From NCBI GenBank assembly GCA_023078685.1, contig JALGAS010000002.1, positions 6,510,001 to 6,574,000 on the forward strand: 64,000 bases of DNA, written 5' to 3'. Shown one piece after another: positions 33,893-46,173 of the stretch. Every line of letters begins with the position of its first letter. Positions within the stretch are counted from its first letter, which is position 1. The DNA is from Neopestalotiopsis rosae. Lineage: Eukaryota > Ascomycota > Sordariomycetes > Amphisphaeriales > Sporocadaceae. A model generated the notes under the pieces. That model was not told the origin of the DNA. It was given only the letters and a program-made list of their open reading frames with translations, and made no database searches. A program made the translations under genes and the position numbers.

Positions 33893-35685
33893 CTATTGCT
33901 GTCTTATCCCGTATGTCATCAAGCGAAAGTCTCTGTGCCTATCGCCTTCAATACTCACATCGACTATCGCCCCGTCTCGGATATGGCCAAAATTGGCTTC
34001 TTTGCTTTTGTTGTCTGCACGGTACATTAAAGATAATGATATTCCAACAGGCACAATCGATCCTGACAATCCGCATCCGATGGCACATCCGCGAACATAT
34101 TTTGGTCTAGATCATGAGCTATTAGCATGGAGCGGATGAAGCTTGATCAGTTACTTACGAATCTTCGTCAGGAAATACGAGCGAGGCGACAAAAGAAGAA
34201 CATTGTCCGACAATTGCCAAGATCGACATTCCAACACCCTTCTTCGTCTCGCCCGCGTTGTTGTTTAGCATCCATGTCATGTTTATAGCAAGGGCAGGGA
34301 AGATTCCACAAGCTGTGAGCCAGACGGCCAGATATCGAACACTTGTCAGTTGTTGAGTAGCTAGGAGGGCATATCCAGCGGAACTGATTGAGGCGGTACC
34401 AGCGACGAGCCAGCCTCTGTGCCCGTATCGGTCGGACATCCAAGCTATTGACAAACTGACGAAAAATGCACCTAGATAGACTGGTGCAGTCAGGCCTTGC
34501 GCGTCTATCGAATCATAACCCATGTCATGGATGATGGTTGGAAGAAAATTTGACAGTCCTGCAAAGGAGTAGTTACAACAAAAATGTAGAAGGGCATGGG
34601 CGTAGTTCTTGTAGTCTGTGAGGCCGGCGATCAGCTGTGGCTTAGATATGGCGCTCTTCATTGTCGTATCACGCGTCTCCATTCGCTCGATTGCTAGTGT
34701 ACGTTGGTCGTCACTCAGGAAAGTAGCGGTGTTGGGATGGTCCATTAGAAGAAACCAAACGACTGGAACCATCAAAAGAGTGGGAGCACCCTCTAATCTC
34801 GTCGAAAAGCTGGTATTTGAGTGAAAGGGCATATTACAAACCAATGAGGAATAGCAATCGCCATGGCTCCAGATCTGATTTGATGTGCGTAATCCCATAT
34901 GCCATTGCGCCCGCGACACAGTTCGCTATTGGGCTTGATCCCAGCAGAAATGACAGGCGTAAACCAAGCTCACGTCGTTTGTAACACAATGAGAGGTAGT
35001 AAGGGACTCCAGCACCGAATCCGGCCTCAAAACATGCCAGCGTAATCCGACAGGCGATGAGCCCTGCAAAGTTGTGTACGAGGCCCGTCAGCATCGCCGC
35101 AGTACCCCAACTTTCATATAGTCAGTATTTCCTGTCACCTTTCATAGGTTCCTCGACCCACTCACCCAAAACATAAGCAAGCCACGTATATATGGGCTGG
35201 GAAGACTTTCCAGCAAATGACTAACCACTCTAGACACGTGTACGTGATATAGAAAGACAGGAGTACCCAGGACCACTATTGAAACATGTTCCAAGTAAGA
35301 CGAAGTTTTCCATAAAATGAACAGAGGGGTCTCTACTACCTGAGAGCTGCTAAGTTCAAGAGTCAATTGTGCACCAGCAGCCTTTGCATTACCAATATTG
35401 CCTCGATCAAGATAAGATAGTATGAAGAGGATCCACACAAGCGGCAAAACCCACTCATCATACTATAAATCAGAATAATATGCCCCAACGTAAGCAAAGA
35501 GAATTTATCGTAATTTCAAGGGGACAAACCTTTCTACAAATTGCGTCTTCATCTGATTGTTTTGTGGCGAATGTCTGAAGGTCACGGGTGGCAGCACCCT
35601 CAATATCCGGCACCTTGGGGTCCTCGCAATGCGACCTAACACAAGGCGCTTCTCGAGAAATTCTTTTGGTAGATGATGGAAACAT
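33893..35685 (-). CDS. MFS permease, Dal5/allantoate (anion:cation symporter) type
   Basis: Plasma-membrane H+ symporter for small organic anions such as allantoate, nicotinate or related carboxylates. Six exons (35685-35530, 35462-35340, 35275-35166, 35110-34842, 34792-34159, 34106-33893) give 501 residues. The first helix reads EWVLPLVWILFILSYLDRGN with IGNAKAAGAQ after it. Then QWSWVLLSFYITYTCLEW, GWGTAAMLTGLVHNFAGLIA, and the loop FLIEGAPTLLMVPVVWF with LSDDQRTLAIERM. The late part has MSDRYGHRGWLV and a tail RHRDFRLMTY matching the family end. About 12 membrane helices are expected; no lesion. It is divergent (1 kb) from the LeuB-LeuCD fusion, suggesting it may carry a substrate or product of that enzyme. 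Confidence 0.9.
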
Positions 35686-36682
35686 AATTTCTGGAAGCCA
35701 AGTTCTAGACGGAAATTGTCATCAAGATTGGAGAGTCTTGAAAGGTTCGAATGAGAGTCAGCTCCTTCTATTTGTAGTACTACTTGTTGCCAAGATCTGG
35801 GGAAGTACTCTGGGGTAAAAGCAATCTGGGGTTAAGCAACCTGGGGTAAAGCAACCCTGCAAAAGGTATTCTTGACAGGGAGAATGATGCATGGCACGAC
35901 AGGCTTCAGCGGATACACACGGTAATCTTGGTATATGAGACAAGGGACTGTGTCCTATTATTCACATACGACGTGCTAAGATTGCTTATTAGCGAAAGGT
36001 AGACACAGATCTATCGTCATGGCCAACCATGATAAGCTAACTTATGTTACAAACAGCAGCTTCCAGCTCAATGATAAGGATATCATAAATATCAGTGTTC
36101 ATTCTCCTCTATAGCCGAATTTCATTACACAATCACCATTCTATCAACTCCACGGTGGTCAAGGTCGGATAACTATGTATCCTATTTATACAAATCTTAT
36201 TCTGGTCATTACGGAAATAAGCCAATGCCAATGCCAATGGTCTCATGATGGGGGAGATCGCGACTAGAAATGGATGGTGATTTTCAACCCAGCTCTAAGA
36301 TCACCTAGTAACCGAATTGTAGGTGCCAGCATTGCAATTACTTAAGAGTACAGGGTCAGTACCATTGCCGGTGTCTAGATCCAAAACCGGATCCATGTTT
36401 GGGAACACAGGCGGATAGACACGGGAGGTCTCGGATTCGGCATATGGAGCTGACAACTTTAGTCCCGTGTCTCCACCAAGCGACTTCAGCATTGCTGTAC
36501 TTGGATTTCTTTCGCCGGTTAGTTCATCAGACGGATATTTACCAAGCACATGGCATAAAACTCTGTGCCATAATTTATTTGATCAAAACAGTCTATTTCG
36601 CGATAATCCGATTTCGTCGTTGAACCAATTCCCCCCCTCATCTGGTCATCAGAACAATTATCCACTCGACGAGGCCATCAAG
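35686..36682. other. Divergent intergenic region between permease and LeuB-LeuCD fusion
   Basis: About 1 kb that may co-regulate the two genes. It holds the 15-16 base tandem repeat annotated separately. An upstream in-frame ATG at 36467 would add 72 low-complexity residues to the fusion protein and is thought not to be the start. Confidence 0.5.
35810..35855. repeat. Three tandem copies of a CTGGGGTAAAGCAA-like unit
   Basis: Three imperfect 15-16 base units in a row, about 125 bases upstream of the permease ATG. They could be binding sites for a local regulator or a small minisatellite. Confidence 0.6.
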
Positions 36683-39600
36683 ATGACCGAGAAAAGGTCA
36701 TTCGAGATCGCACTTCTCCCAGGCGATGGCAACGGACCGATTCTAGCGCGACAGGTTCGACGTGTGCTTGCAACGATCGAGAAACACAGGCACAACTACA
36801 ACTTTCATATTTCGGAACATGCGATCGGCGGTGCATCGTTGGACAAGGGACTCCCTGCTCTCCCTGAAGAGACTCTCAAGGCATGCTTGAAGTCTGACGC
36901 AGTAATCATATGCTGCTGTGGAGGGGTTGCCAAGCACGGGTACGCTCCAGAACAAGCAATTCTGAAGCTGCGAAGAGCACTAGGCGTACATGCCAATATC
37001 AGGCTCGTCCAGTTTCCCAGCACGAATCTCGTATCGCGCAGTCCATTCAAGAAGGATGTGGTGCAAGATTTGGACATAACGTTCGTTCGGGATGTTACTG
37101 GGGGTGCATACTACGGATCCAAACAAGAAGCCAACAATGAGGATCATGTCGCCTACGACATGACGGAGTATTCCCGCGAAGACATTGAGAGACTTGCAGT
37201 ATGGGCTGGGAGTTACGCAATGCAGACCACCCCTCCCAGAAACGTACACTCAGTTGACAAGGCAAATGCAATGGCTACATCTCGTCTTTGGCGATCGACG
37301 GTTACGGAGGTTTTCAAGACCAAGTTTCCGGCAGTGACGTTAAACCACCTACTTGTGGACGATGCCGCGGCATTGTTGTCCAGTACGCCAACGGGCCTTA
37401 ATGGTGTCTTACTCACCGACAATCTCTTTGGGAATATACTTTCTGATCAAGCCGGTGGGATCATCAACTCGCCGAATGTTTTGTCGTCTGCCTCTGTGCC
37501 CAACCTACCTGGCCACTTCCCTGATAATTGCAGTGGCATTTTTGAGCCCCTCGACTTGAAGGCAGGTGGAAACGAGCACGATAATCCGATAGCAATCATA
37601 GAGTCTATTTCCGATATGTTGCGGCTCGGCATTTGTCTCCGCGCCGAATCCGATGCTCTGCGTCATGCTCTACGACGAACGTTGGATCCACCTGAACTCA
37701 TTGGTGCTAATGTGCTTACCAAGGATCTTGGTGGCACTGCAACGGCTGATTGTTTCATGGAGACCTTGCTTGACCAGTTTGGGTTCTTTCTTGAAGCGGC
37801 GAATTCGATTGATATGGCGACGGCGCAAGACGACTCTGCTACTCCTCTCACGCAGCAATCACGACGCAATCACCACGTTCGGCCAATGGGTGTGGTTGAA
37901 AAGATCATCACCAATGCTGCAATCGGCCTTGAAATACCCCAGGTGCATGCTGGTGACATGGTAGCGGTCCGCGTGGATTGGACAGTAACTTCCGAGCTCC
38001 TTTGGGCTGGAATGGAGAAGACATACAACGAGATGAACCGCCCGAGACCATATCGTAACGATAGAATCTGGCTAGCCGTCGATCATACGGTTGATCCTAG
38101 GACCAATCATCTTCCAAAGCAAAAGGGTCTGATTGAAAAGGCGGAACTCTTTCAACGCGAAGCAAAGATCATTGATTTTCTTCCAGCAAATACCAGTATC
38201 ATGCACACAGACTTCACTCGAGAAAGAGCCCAGCCCGGTCACATAGTCGTCGGCAGTGACTCCCATACATGTTCCGCGGGCAGTATGGGCACCTTGGCTG
38301 TAGGGTTTGGGGCAGCCGATGTAGTAATGCCTTTGGTGACGGGTGAGACTTGGCTTCGCGTCCCAGAGGTGTGTCGTATCAACTTCGTGGGCAGTCTCCC
38401 ATGGGGCACTTCGGGTAAGGATGTCATCTTGCACATCCTCGGACTCTTCAAACGCAATACTATTGCATTTCAGAGAGCTGTTGAATACGGAGGAACCAGT
38501 TTGAAAGAGTTATCTATGGATGCAAGGTTTGCAATTGCAAACATGACTACAGAGTTCGGCGGAATGGGAGCATGTTTTGAGGCTGACGAAGTCACTGCAA
38601 GTTGGCTGTCTCGTCGTAAAATACTTCAGCACAAGAACCGAGGTCTTTACTTTCGGGCTGATCCAGCTGCCCATTATGCTGAAGAGAGGACGATCGATCT
38701 CTCTACGGTTGCACTTACTATCGCTCTTTATCCTAATCCCGATGACGTCGTCCCAATACATACAAAATCAGGCATGAAATTAGACGGCTGTTTCATAGGA
38801 GCCTGTACCACTACCGAGGAAGATCTCATTATCGGCGGACTGGTTCTCGAGGCAGGACTGAGAGCAGGTATGGTGCCTGTGAAAACAGGGAAGAGACGGG
38901 TTACACCAGGCAGCCTAAGCATCATCAAGTCGCTCACGGAGAATGGAATCATAGACATCTACAAACAGGCGGGCTTTGAAGTCGGGGCACCAGGTTGCTC
39001 CTACTGCGTCGGTATCAATGATGTTGACGTTGCTGACATTGATGAAGTTTGGCTTTCATCACAAAATCGCAACTTCAGAAATCGAATGGGGAAAGGCAGT
39101 TTCGGCAACATCACTAATGCAGCTGCCGTGGCAGCCTCGAGTTTTGAAATGTCAGTGACAGACCCAACATCATTGATCAACCGGATCGACAAGGAGAAGT
39201 ATCGCAGATATACCCAGCAAAACTCAAGCCGGTCTCGAGAAGTGACAGACATCCAAGTGGCACATCCGAAACCCTTGGGTCTTAAAAAACCAGTATTACT
39301 TGATTGTTCCGACGCTTATTCGGGTATCGACCTGTCGAAACCAGCAAGGGTAATCAAATCAAGGGTTCAGCGTTTCGCAGATAATGTTGACACGTAAGTA
39401 ACATCAATTTCCAACCATAATCGATAGTTATGTTTATTAATCATATATAATCAGAGACGCTATCATTCCCGCAGAATTCATGCCTGGTAAGGACAACATA
39501 GATCTTGGCAGTCACTGTTTCGAATATTTCCGGCCAGACTTTCGTCAGAAGGCACATGATGGTGCTCGAATCATGTGAGTTGCCCCTATCGAATTCTCTA

Positions 39601-40129
39601 ATTGATATTGATTTCTTGTAGCGTTGCGCAAGATGGCTTTGGTAGTGGATCGTCTCGTGAGGATGCGGTAAGAGCACTACAAGGTGCGGGTATTATAGGT
39701 GTAATTGCCAAAGGATTTGCCTTCATATGTGAGTTGGTCATTTTTCCCCTGGTACCTGTGATCGTGTATCTTACAGAAGAAACAGACGATCGGAATCAGC
39801 TGAATATGGGACTCTTCAATGCTATCGTCACGGACGATGAGTTCTACCAGCACGCAACCGAGGGCTCCACGATCACCGTCGACAAGGACCAGAAGGTCAT
39901 CACGATATGTGGCGTGAACAAAAGCTTCCACTATCAGAGCTCCTGGATTGAAGACACACTTCTCAATGCTGGAGGAATACTTCCTCTCTATCATCTGCAC
40001 GGTACTTCCCTCTTCCGTCACCTGACAAGCTCGAGTACCAAAAGCTGTGCTACTACAACGAACTCAACCCCTCCTCCAACAGATGCCTTCAGCGGTGGGT
40101 TTGGTCCACATAGCGAGCTGGCTTGGTAG
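36683..40129 (+). CDS. Fusion of LeuB-like dehydrogenase with LeuC + LeuD isomerase domains
   Basis: Four exons (36683-39393, 39455-39574, 39622-39728, 39786-40129) give 1093 residues. Residues 1 to about 385 are a beta-decarboxylating dehydrogenase: FEIALLPGDGNGP, FVRDVTGGAYYG (Tyr 143/144), VDKANAMATSRLWR (Lys 193), TDNLFGNILSDQAGGI and DNPIAIIES. From about residue 402 (MGVVEKIITNAAIG) an aconitase-superfamily LeuC domain follows: GSDSHTCSAGSMG and the 4Fe-4S ligands Cys 708 (FIGACTT) and Cys 772/775 (GCSYC). Exons 2-4 add a LeuD-like swivel domain: DGFGSGSSREDAVRALQGAG, FAFIYDRNQLNMGLFN, and GTSLFRHLT. One chain would isomerise a 2-alkylmalate and then oxidise and decarboxylate the 3-alkylmalate to a 2-oxo acid. 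Leucine enzymes are normally separate; related aconitase and dehydrogenase genes act in homotyrosine (hty) biosynthesis. The last 30 residues are uncertain. Confidence 0.9.
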
Positions 40130-40172
40130 CATTTCAATAAAACTTGTTCGTGAATTGATTGCCAAACTATAT

Positions 40173-41936
40173 TTATGTTCTATCATTTAGAATCGTTTGA
40201 AACTTTCTCGGTGGGACGCCAGTTGTGTATGCGTAATCGATCTCGCTTGCGGTCAAGTCGGTGGTGTCTGGGATGTAGAACCATGCAGCAACAATCAGGA
40301 GCACACTCAAGCCAGCAAAAACAAATGAACTGCGGAGGCCCAAGTTTCCTTCGTCAACGTTATACATGTATGGTACCACAAATGAGAGGAGCCAATTTGT
40401 AAGTGCCATTGAGATGGCTGCAATCGATATTGTTTTCCCACGGAGGCGGTAAGTTGAGATCTCCGCAGCAATAGGGTATCCCATCACTTGGAGCAAGATA
40501 GTTTGCAAGACGATCAAGACATTCCTGGCGAAAGTCACAAGTTAGTTTTGACGAAACATAGTAGCCGTAAAGGTTGGTAATTTCGAAACTTACATCAGTA
40601 CCGCAGCCGCCCACGAGGCTCCTTCTCCCGGTACGTAGTAAAGGGCGCCAATGACGCTCATTGCGATGAGGTTGATGATAGCACCGGCCATGAACATGTT
40701 GTGTCGACGAAAGAAGCCCATGGCGAACCAGTTGAGGATAGTACCCACGACGGCCAACACGAATCCTCCGATGCCTATATCAAAGGCGTGAAACGCAGGT
40801 AGGCCTGCACTGATCAAAATCAGGATATTCTGGGTGAGCAGTGGTCCACCTCCAATCTGTATCGCGGAATAGATGAAGGCTGCGGTCATTGTCCTCTTGA
40901 GGTTGGTTCCCTTGAAACAATCAAGGTACCCACCGACCTGAATACGCTGCTCGGCCTGCTCCTCCTCGATTGTCTGGACGAGCTCTCGCAAACGAGCATC
41001 GACGGAGTTGCCAAAGTAAATTCGATCCATCGTTTGGCGAGCGGCATCGATGCGGCCGCGATTGACCAGGTAGACTGGTGATTCAGGAACCAATGCAAAA
41101 GCGATGGCTGACAAGCCTCCGACAGCCCATTGAATGGCAAAGACAGTGCGGAAGGAGTGCGGTGAAGTGTCGGGAACAAATGCACGTATGATGCCGAGGG
41201 CCACAGCATACATGATGACTGTAAAGAGGACGATGGCTTGCTGCACCGGTGCTCTTAGTTTCAAGGGTGCGATCTCAGACGCGTAGGAAGTCCCAATTGC
41301 CAAGGCTGCACCGATACCGAAACCCGAAATCATCTTACCGCCCAAGAGAGCACCTCTTGTGGTAGCCGTGAACTGTAGAGCAGTGCCAACAATGGTGAGG
41401 GCCGAGCATATCGCGCCGGGCCATTTTCGTCCGAATCGATCGATGATGAAGCCAACCACGAATGCTCCAATGGCCTGCGCAAGGTAGGAAAATGCGCTCT
41501 AATGTCGCGGCTATCAGCAGATGTACTTGGAAAGCATCATGGCTTCTGGTTGGAGAACTGTTCTAACTTACCCACAGAGACGTCCACATCGCAGGCAGAA
41601 AGTACCCCGTAGGACCAAGTTCCCCAAAGTATATGAAGAATGATGGCATCGAGAGAGAGGCTCCGTTGGTAACGCTGTCATAGCCAAAGGTGGCGGCGGC
41701 GCAAAAAGAAGCGAAGCCTGGGTACAGAGAACGTGTGTTAGGCAATAGACTTGATTTGGGTTGAGATGGGCTCTGGCATTGCTAGCTCACAGTATAGCAA
41801 GGATCTCCAGTGTAGCTTTGCTGTCTCAAGCACACTCAGATGGCGCTCTTCCTGAAGGACTGAGTTCAGGGAAGCGGCATGCTGATGCTCCGTGGGCTTG
41901 GAGACCTTCAGCGGTCTTATCGTTGGTCGAAGACAT
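40173..41936 (-). CDS. Sugar-porter MFS transporter, probable frameshift near N-terminus
   Basis: Twelve-helix hexose/maltose/quinate-type permease. Exons 41936-41791, 41717-41572, 41498-40594 and 40524-40173 cover the family: LLYCFASFCAAATFGYD, FVVGFIIDRFGRKWPG (loop signature), VPESPVYLVNRGR, and GYPIAAEISTYRLRGK in the second half. The 3' end lies 43 bases from the fusion gene's stop (convergent). The proper ATG context (41936, MSSTNDKTAEGLQ) reads in a frame that stops after about 37 codons. The body frame (EHQHAASLNSVLQEERHLS) has no ATG before the first membrane helix. Exon lengths sum to 3n+1, consistent with one extra base near 41880-41900. An unseen alternative first exon or a sequencing error could also explain it. 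Confidence 0.8.
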
Positions 41937-43209
41937 GATGTTGTAAGCGTAGCGAGCTACAGATGATATTCTTAGAGTAAAGTGACAATATACTCATGAA
42001 GCAGGATCATGTGTAAGTTTTACAAAACACGGATGGCCCAAATTGTCCTTGGACTGTTGTAAAGCCCCGTAGGTTTTCTGATGCTGCAGGTGCAGTTCGA
42101 CTTATTCAATCGAAAGGGCCCAAGGATGTACCATTTATTTCATTCAATATGACATGCCATACATGAGATATGTGCTTTAGCGCTGGGCGCCTCCACCTCC
42201 GCGCCGTCACGACCCCATGGGGAAATCGGCAATTAAAAATCACTAGGTAGGTAGCTATTCCTCTCCACCGGCATGCGGAAACATGGGCGCTACATGTGCA
42301 AGTTCATTTGTTCGTGGCGTTGCCGGGCCTGTCTGGTTGTTTTTGTCACGTGCTAGTACCCCCACCAAGGTACTAGTACCAACACCTCCAGCCACTACGG
42401 CATTTCCGCCCTTTTCCTCCTTCACCCACTTTAGCTTGCATTTTTGCCATTAGTAAATTAATCAGTTTTGCCCTAAACATTCCCACTATGTGGCCTTCGC
42501 AGCTAAATATATTCACTCATTCACTTTAACTTCGTTTCCATTAATTCGTTCCGCGTGTACCAGTGACCTCGCAGCCCCTGACGGGCCTTACAGTTTTATT
42601 GAGACTTTCAGGAATATCCCGAAACCTGAGGGGGCTGCAGTCTGCAGATCCCGGAAATTCCGGGCTATACTCCCAACCCCACGGCCCTTATTCCGGAACT
42701 GCCACTTTCCCGCTGCTGCATCCACTTTCCGTTCTACTATACTACCACGAAACCATCAGCAGCTTGCAATTAAACAAGCAACGTTTGAGGCTAGCTGAAT
42801 CTCGCCTTGAAGCGCACCAATTATGACGCAGATACAGCATCCTAATTCGGCGGTCTGGAATTGGTCTAAAGTCAACTCACGATATGACTCCACAGCCGAC
42901 CATGGTGGGTTCGGCTCGGGCGACTCTTCGGCGTAAGGTTGCTTATGTTCCTTATATTCTGGCCATATACAGGGCATGTGCGTCAACCTTCCGTCAGAAA
43001 AAAAAAGAAGCCCGTATATATACTGACGTTATTCCCAACAAGATTGGAAGTTGTTTACGATTGAGATACGTGACCTGACAAGATTAGATCTTAGCAATTG
43101 ATCTATACCTCTAGGGTCAACGCGCAGACAGAAGCATTGCCATCACGATATACCACTGGCCATTGGCAATAAATCATAGCACGCGCACTTGATTTATCGA
43201 ATCTGGATC
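41937..43209. other. Divergent intergenic region
   Basis: Lies between the sugar transporter and the second GH3 gene. A short GGTAGGTA run lies near 42244. ORFs around 42490-42826 show no coding marks. Confidence 0.45.
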
Positions 43210-46068
43210 ATGGCTACGATTGAGTCATCGCCCAGGAGGGTGACCATGCCCTTCGATCAGGCAAAGGTTGACTCCCAGTTGGCCGAGCTCACTCTGGAAG
43301 AAAAAGTGTCACTTTTAGGAGGTAGCGGATTTGCGACAACGGTTGGAATCCCGAGACTGGGCATCCAGTCGATGAATGTAAGAATCCTCCCATGCTTTCA
43401 TCGCACCTCAGGGTCAATCAATGGGTGCTAACATCGATACACGTAGATCACGGAAGGAGTCAATGGTGTAAAGAATGCCATGATGCTTGATGCGGGAGAC
43501 TCTGTTGGTGATGTTCTCGCAGGAAAGGGCCCCCAGACTGTGTGCTTTCCCAGCACCTCTTGTTTCGCTGCGACATGGGATGTGGAACTAATAAGAGAGC
43601 TGGGAGAAGCTCTCGCACAGCAGGCACAGCAGAAAGGAGTCGCTACTATCATGGGTCCTGGTGTCAATTTACACCGCGATCCGCGCGGTGGCCGCAACTT
43701 TGAGTACTTCAGCGAGGATCCGCTGCTCACGGGCCGGCTCGCTGCAGCCATGATCAATGGAATCCAGTCCAACAACGTAGGCGCTTGCCTGAAGCATTTT
43801 GTTGGCAACGAGGCAGAGGACTACAGGAGAGCCTATAACGTTGTCGATCCGTCTGGAGGCCGAGCCATGCGAGAGCTGTATCTAGCCGCTTTCCAGGAAG
43901 CCCTTCTCCATTCGGACCCTGTGGCCGTCATGACATCGTAAGTTATAGCCAATCAAGTCCAATGTGCCACCCCCTGGAGAACAGAGTTTGATAGCAAGAC
44001 AGGTACAACAAGGTGGACGGCGTACACACCTCGGAGTCTCCACTAATAGGCGAGATTCTTCGCGGAGAGTGGAACTACACAGGCGCCGTACAGTCGGACT
44101 GGTTTGGCACTGCATCTACAGTCGAGTCGATTCTCGCCGGTCAAGACCTGGAGATGCCCGGCCCTCCAATCTGGCGTGGCCAGCGCCTTGTAGCTGCCGT
44201 CAAGGAAGGCAGAGTTACCGAGGCTCAAATCGACGAGAGAGCCCGCAAGATGCTGGAGTGGATCGACAGAACCACCGGCGCACACTCCCGCCCGCATTTC
44301 GACTCCGAGGATAACGCCATGGCGATTGCTGTGTCGCACAAGGTCGCGACTGAAGGGATAGTACTTCTCAAGAACGACGCACGCGCGTTGCCTTTGAATC
44401 TGACAGAGCCTCTGAAAATCACAGTCTGCGGCTTGCCTGCAGTCGATCCGCCTGTCGGTGGCGGTGGCAGCTCGCTCGCGCCGCCCATATCGGTCAAGAA
44501 GCCGCTCGACTGCATTCGCGAGGCGCACTCCCACCCAGATCTCGTCGAGTACGTTGGGGGCGTCAAGATGAACAAGACGGTGCCTCTGGTGCCGCCTCGA
44601 TTCATGCGCCACCCCGACGACGGCACTCGGGCTGTCAAGGTCACCTACTACAATAACTCGTCTTCGGCGGCTGTTCATCACGAGAACCTGGATACAGCTC
44701 AAGTCATGATGCTTGGACATGTGAAGCCTGGCCTGGATGAAGCAGGGTTCAACTATGTGATGAGCACCTCAATTCTACCGGCAGTTGACGGCGCACACAC
44801 GATCGGTGTCCGCTCGACCGGGTCGTACCGGCTCCTGATAGATGGGGTAGAGGTAAGCCGCTTGCTTTGAAGCTGTTTTGTTTTTTTGTTGTTGTTTTTT
44901 CGACTTCATCTTTAGCGCCCGCATGTGACTGACTCTGATACTGTTACAGGTACTGTCAGCGCCAGCGATCGTGGCAAACGCGGAGGACTTGTTGTTCACG
45001 CCGTCCAAACTAGAAAATTCCATTGTGTATCCCATGCAATCAGGAAAGTCTTATGCCGTCGAGCTACAAGTTCGGGACCAAAAGTCCCCAAAGATTAAGC
45101 CCAATGAGCCCGGGGCGTACTCCTCTGCATTGTGCTTCCAAGAGGAGCATTCCAGCGAGAAGGCAATTGCAGCGGCGGCCAAGAGCGCCGCGGGCTCCGA
45201 CGTGGCGATCGTCTTTGCCGGGCGAAACGCCGAGCACGAGTGTGAGGGTTCCGACCTGGTCGACATCAATATCCCAGGGGACCAAGTCCAAATGATCCAA
45301 GCCGTCGCCGCCGAGAGCGAAAAGACAGTCGTTGTGCTCTTCGGAGGCGGTGCCCTGGACGTCAGCCCCTTCGTCGACTCGGTGGACGCGATCGTATACG
45401 CCCACTACCTGGGCCAGGAGGGCGGTGCCGCCATCGCCGACGTGCTCTCTGGCAAGACCAATCCGAGCGGAAAGCTTCCCATGACGTGGCCCCGGCGCCT
45501 CGAAGACGTGTCGACATTCAAGCACTTCCCAGCTGTGCCTGACTCTGACGGCGCGATCACATTACCGCTGACCGAAGGCCTCGAGGTCGGCTATCGCCGA
45601 GATTGGGCACAGGTTGCAGGTGGCCCGCAATATTTGTTTGGATACGGGCTTTCGTACACGTCATTCTCCGTGAAAAATCTTGACCTGCAACCAAGTACGC
45701 TTGACTTTGCGGGCGGCGAGGCCCGGATCACGGTGAAGCTCACCTTGGCGAATACTGGGCCAGTTGCAGGGGCAGAGGTCGTGCAAGTCTATGTTGCCCC
45801 GTCGAGTAAGAGTTCGTCGGTAAACAGCTCCGAGGCAATGCACCCAATAAAGGCTCTCAAGAGTTTCAAGAAAGTGACGCTCAAGGCAGGAGAAGCCACG
45901 GAAGTTGAAATCGTACTAGACGCGAAGAGGGCGTTGAGCTTTTGGAATACCGCGACTTCGAAATGGAGAGTAGCCAAGGGTGTATACACTATAAGCATTG
46001 GAATTGGCGCGGATGCTCTGTCACAGGATCTGGCCGTTGCAGAAGATCTGGAATGGCTGCACCTGTAG
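43210..46068 (+). CDS. Intracellular beta-glucosidase, GH3 with PA14 insert
   Basis: Hydrolyses beta-glucosides. Four exons (43210-43377, 43447-43937, 44003-44852, 44950-46068) give 875 residues. There is no signal peptide (MATIESSPRRVTMPFDQAK), so it is likely cytosolic. The barrel has ITEGVNGVKN, GVNLHRDPRGGRNFEYFSED, CLKHFVGNEAEDYRR and VQSDWFGTAS with the nucleophile Asp at about residue 252. The second domain holds KVATEGIVLLKNDARALPL. A PA14 module is inserted at about residues 400-550 (MMLGHVKPGLDEAGFNY, STGSYRLLIDGVE). The fibronectin III-like end reads ANTGPVAGAEVVQVYVAP. It is intact and distinct from the secreted GH3 at 2.6 kb. It could take up the work of splitting imported glucosides with the nearby sugar transporter. 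Confidence 0.93.
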
Positions 46069-46173
46069 TCTCCCGGAACGTAATCGGTATTTACATCTGT
46101 CTTTCCCTTTTCGCTGCGGAATGAACAGGGCTTTCCAGAATTTTGCACCTGATGAAATAAAGTAAAGAACGAA

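Noticed and set aside
36467..36682. Upstream in-frame start for the LeuB-LeuCD fusion
   Set aside because: It adds 72 low-complexity residues; the dehydrogenase domain begins right after the ATG at 36683.
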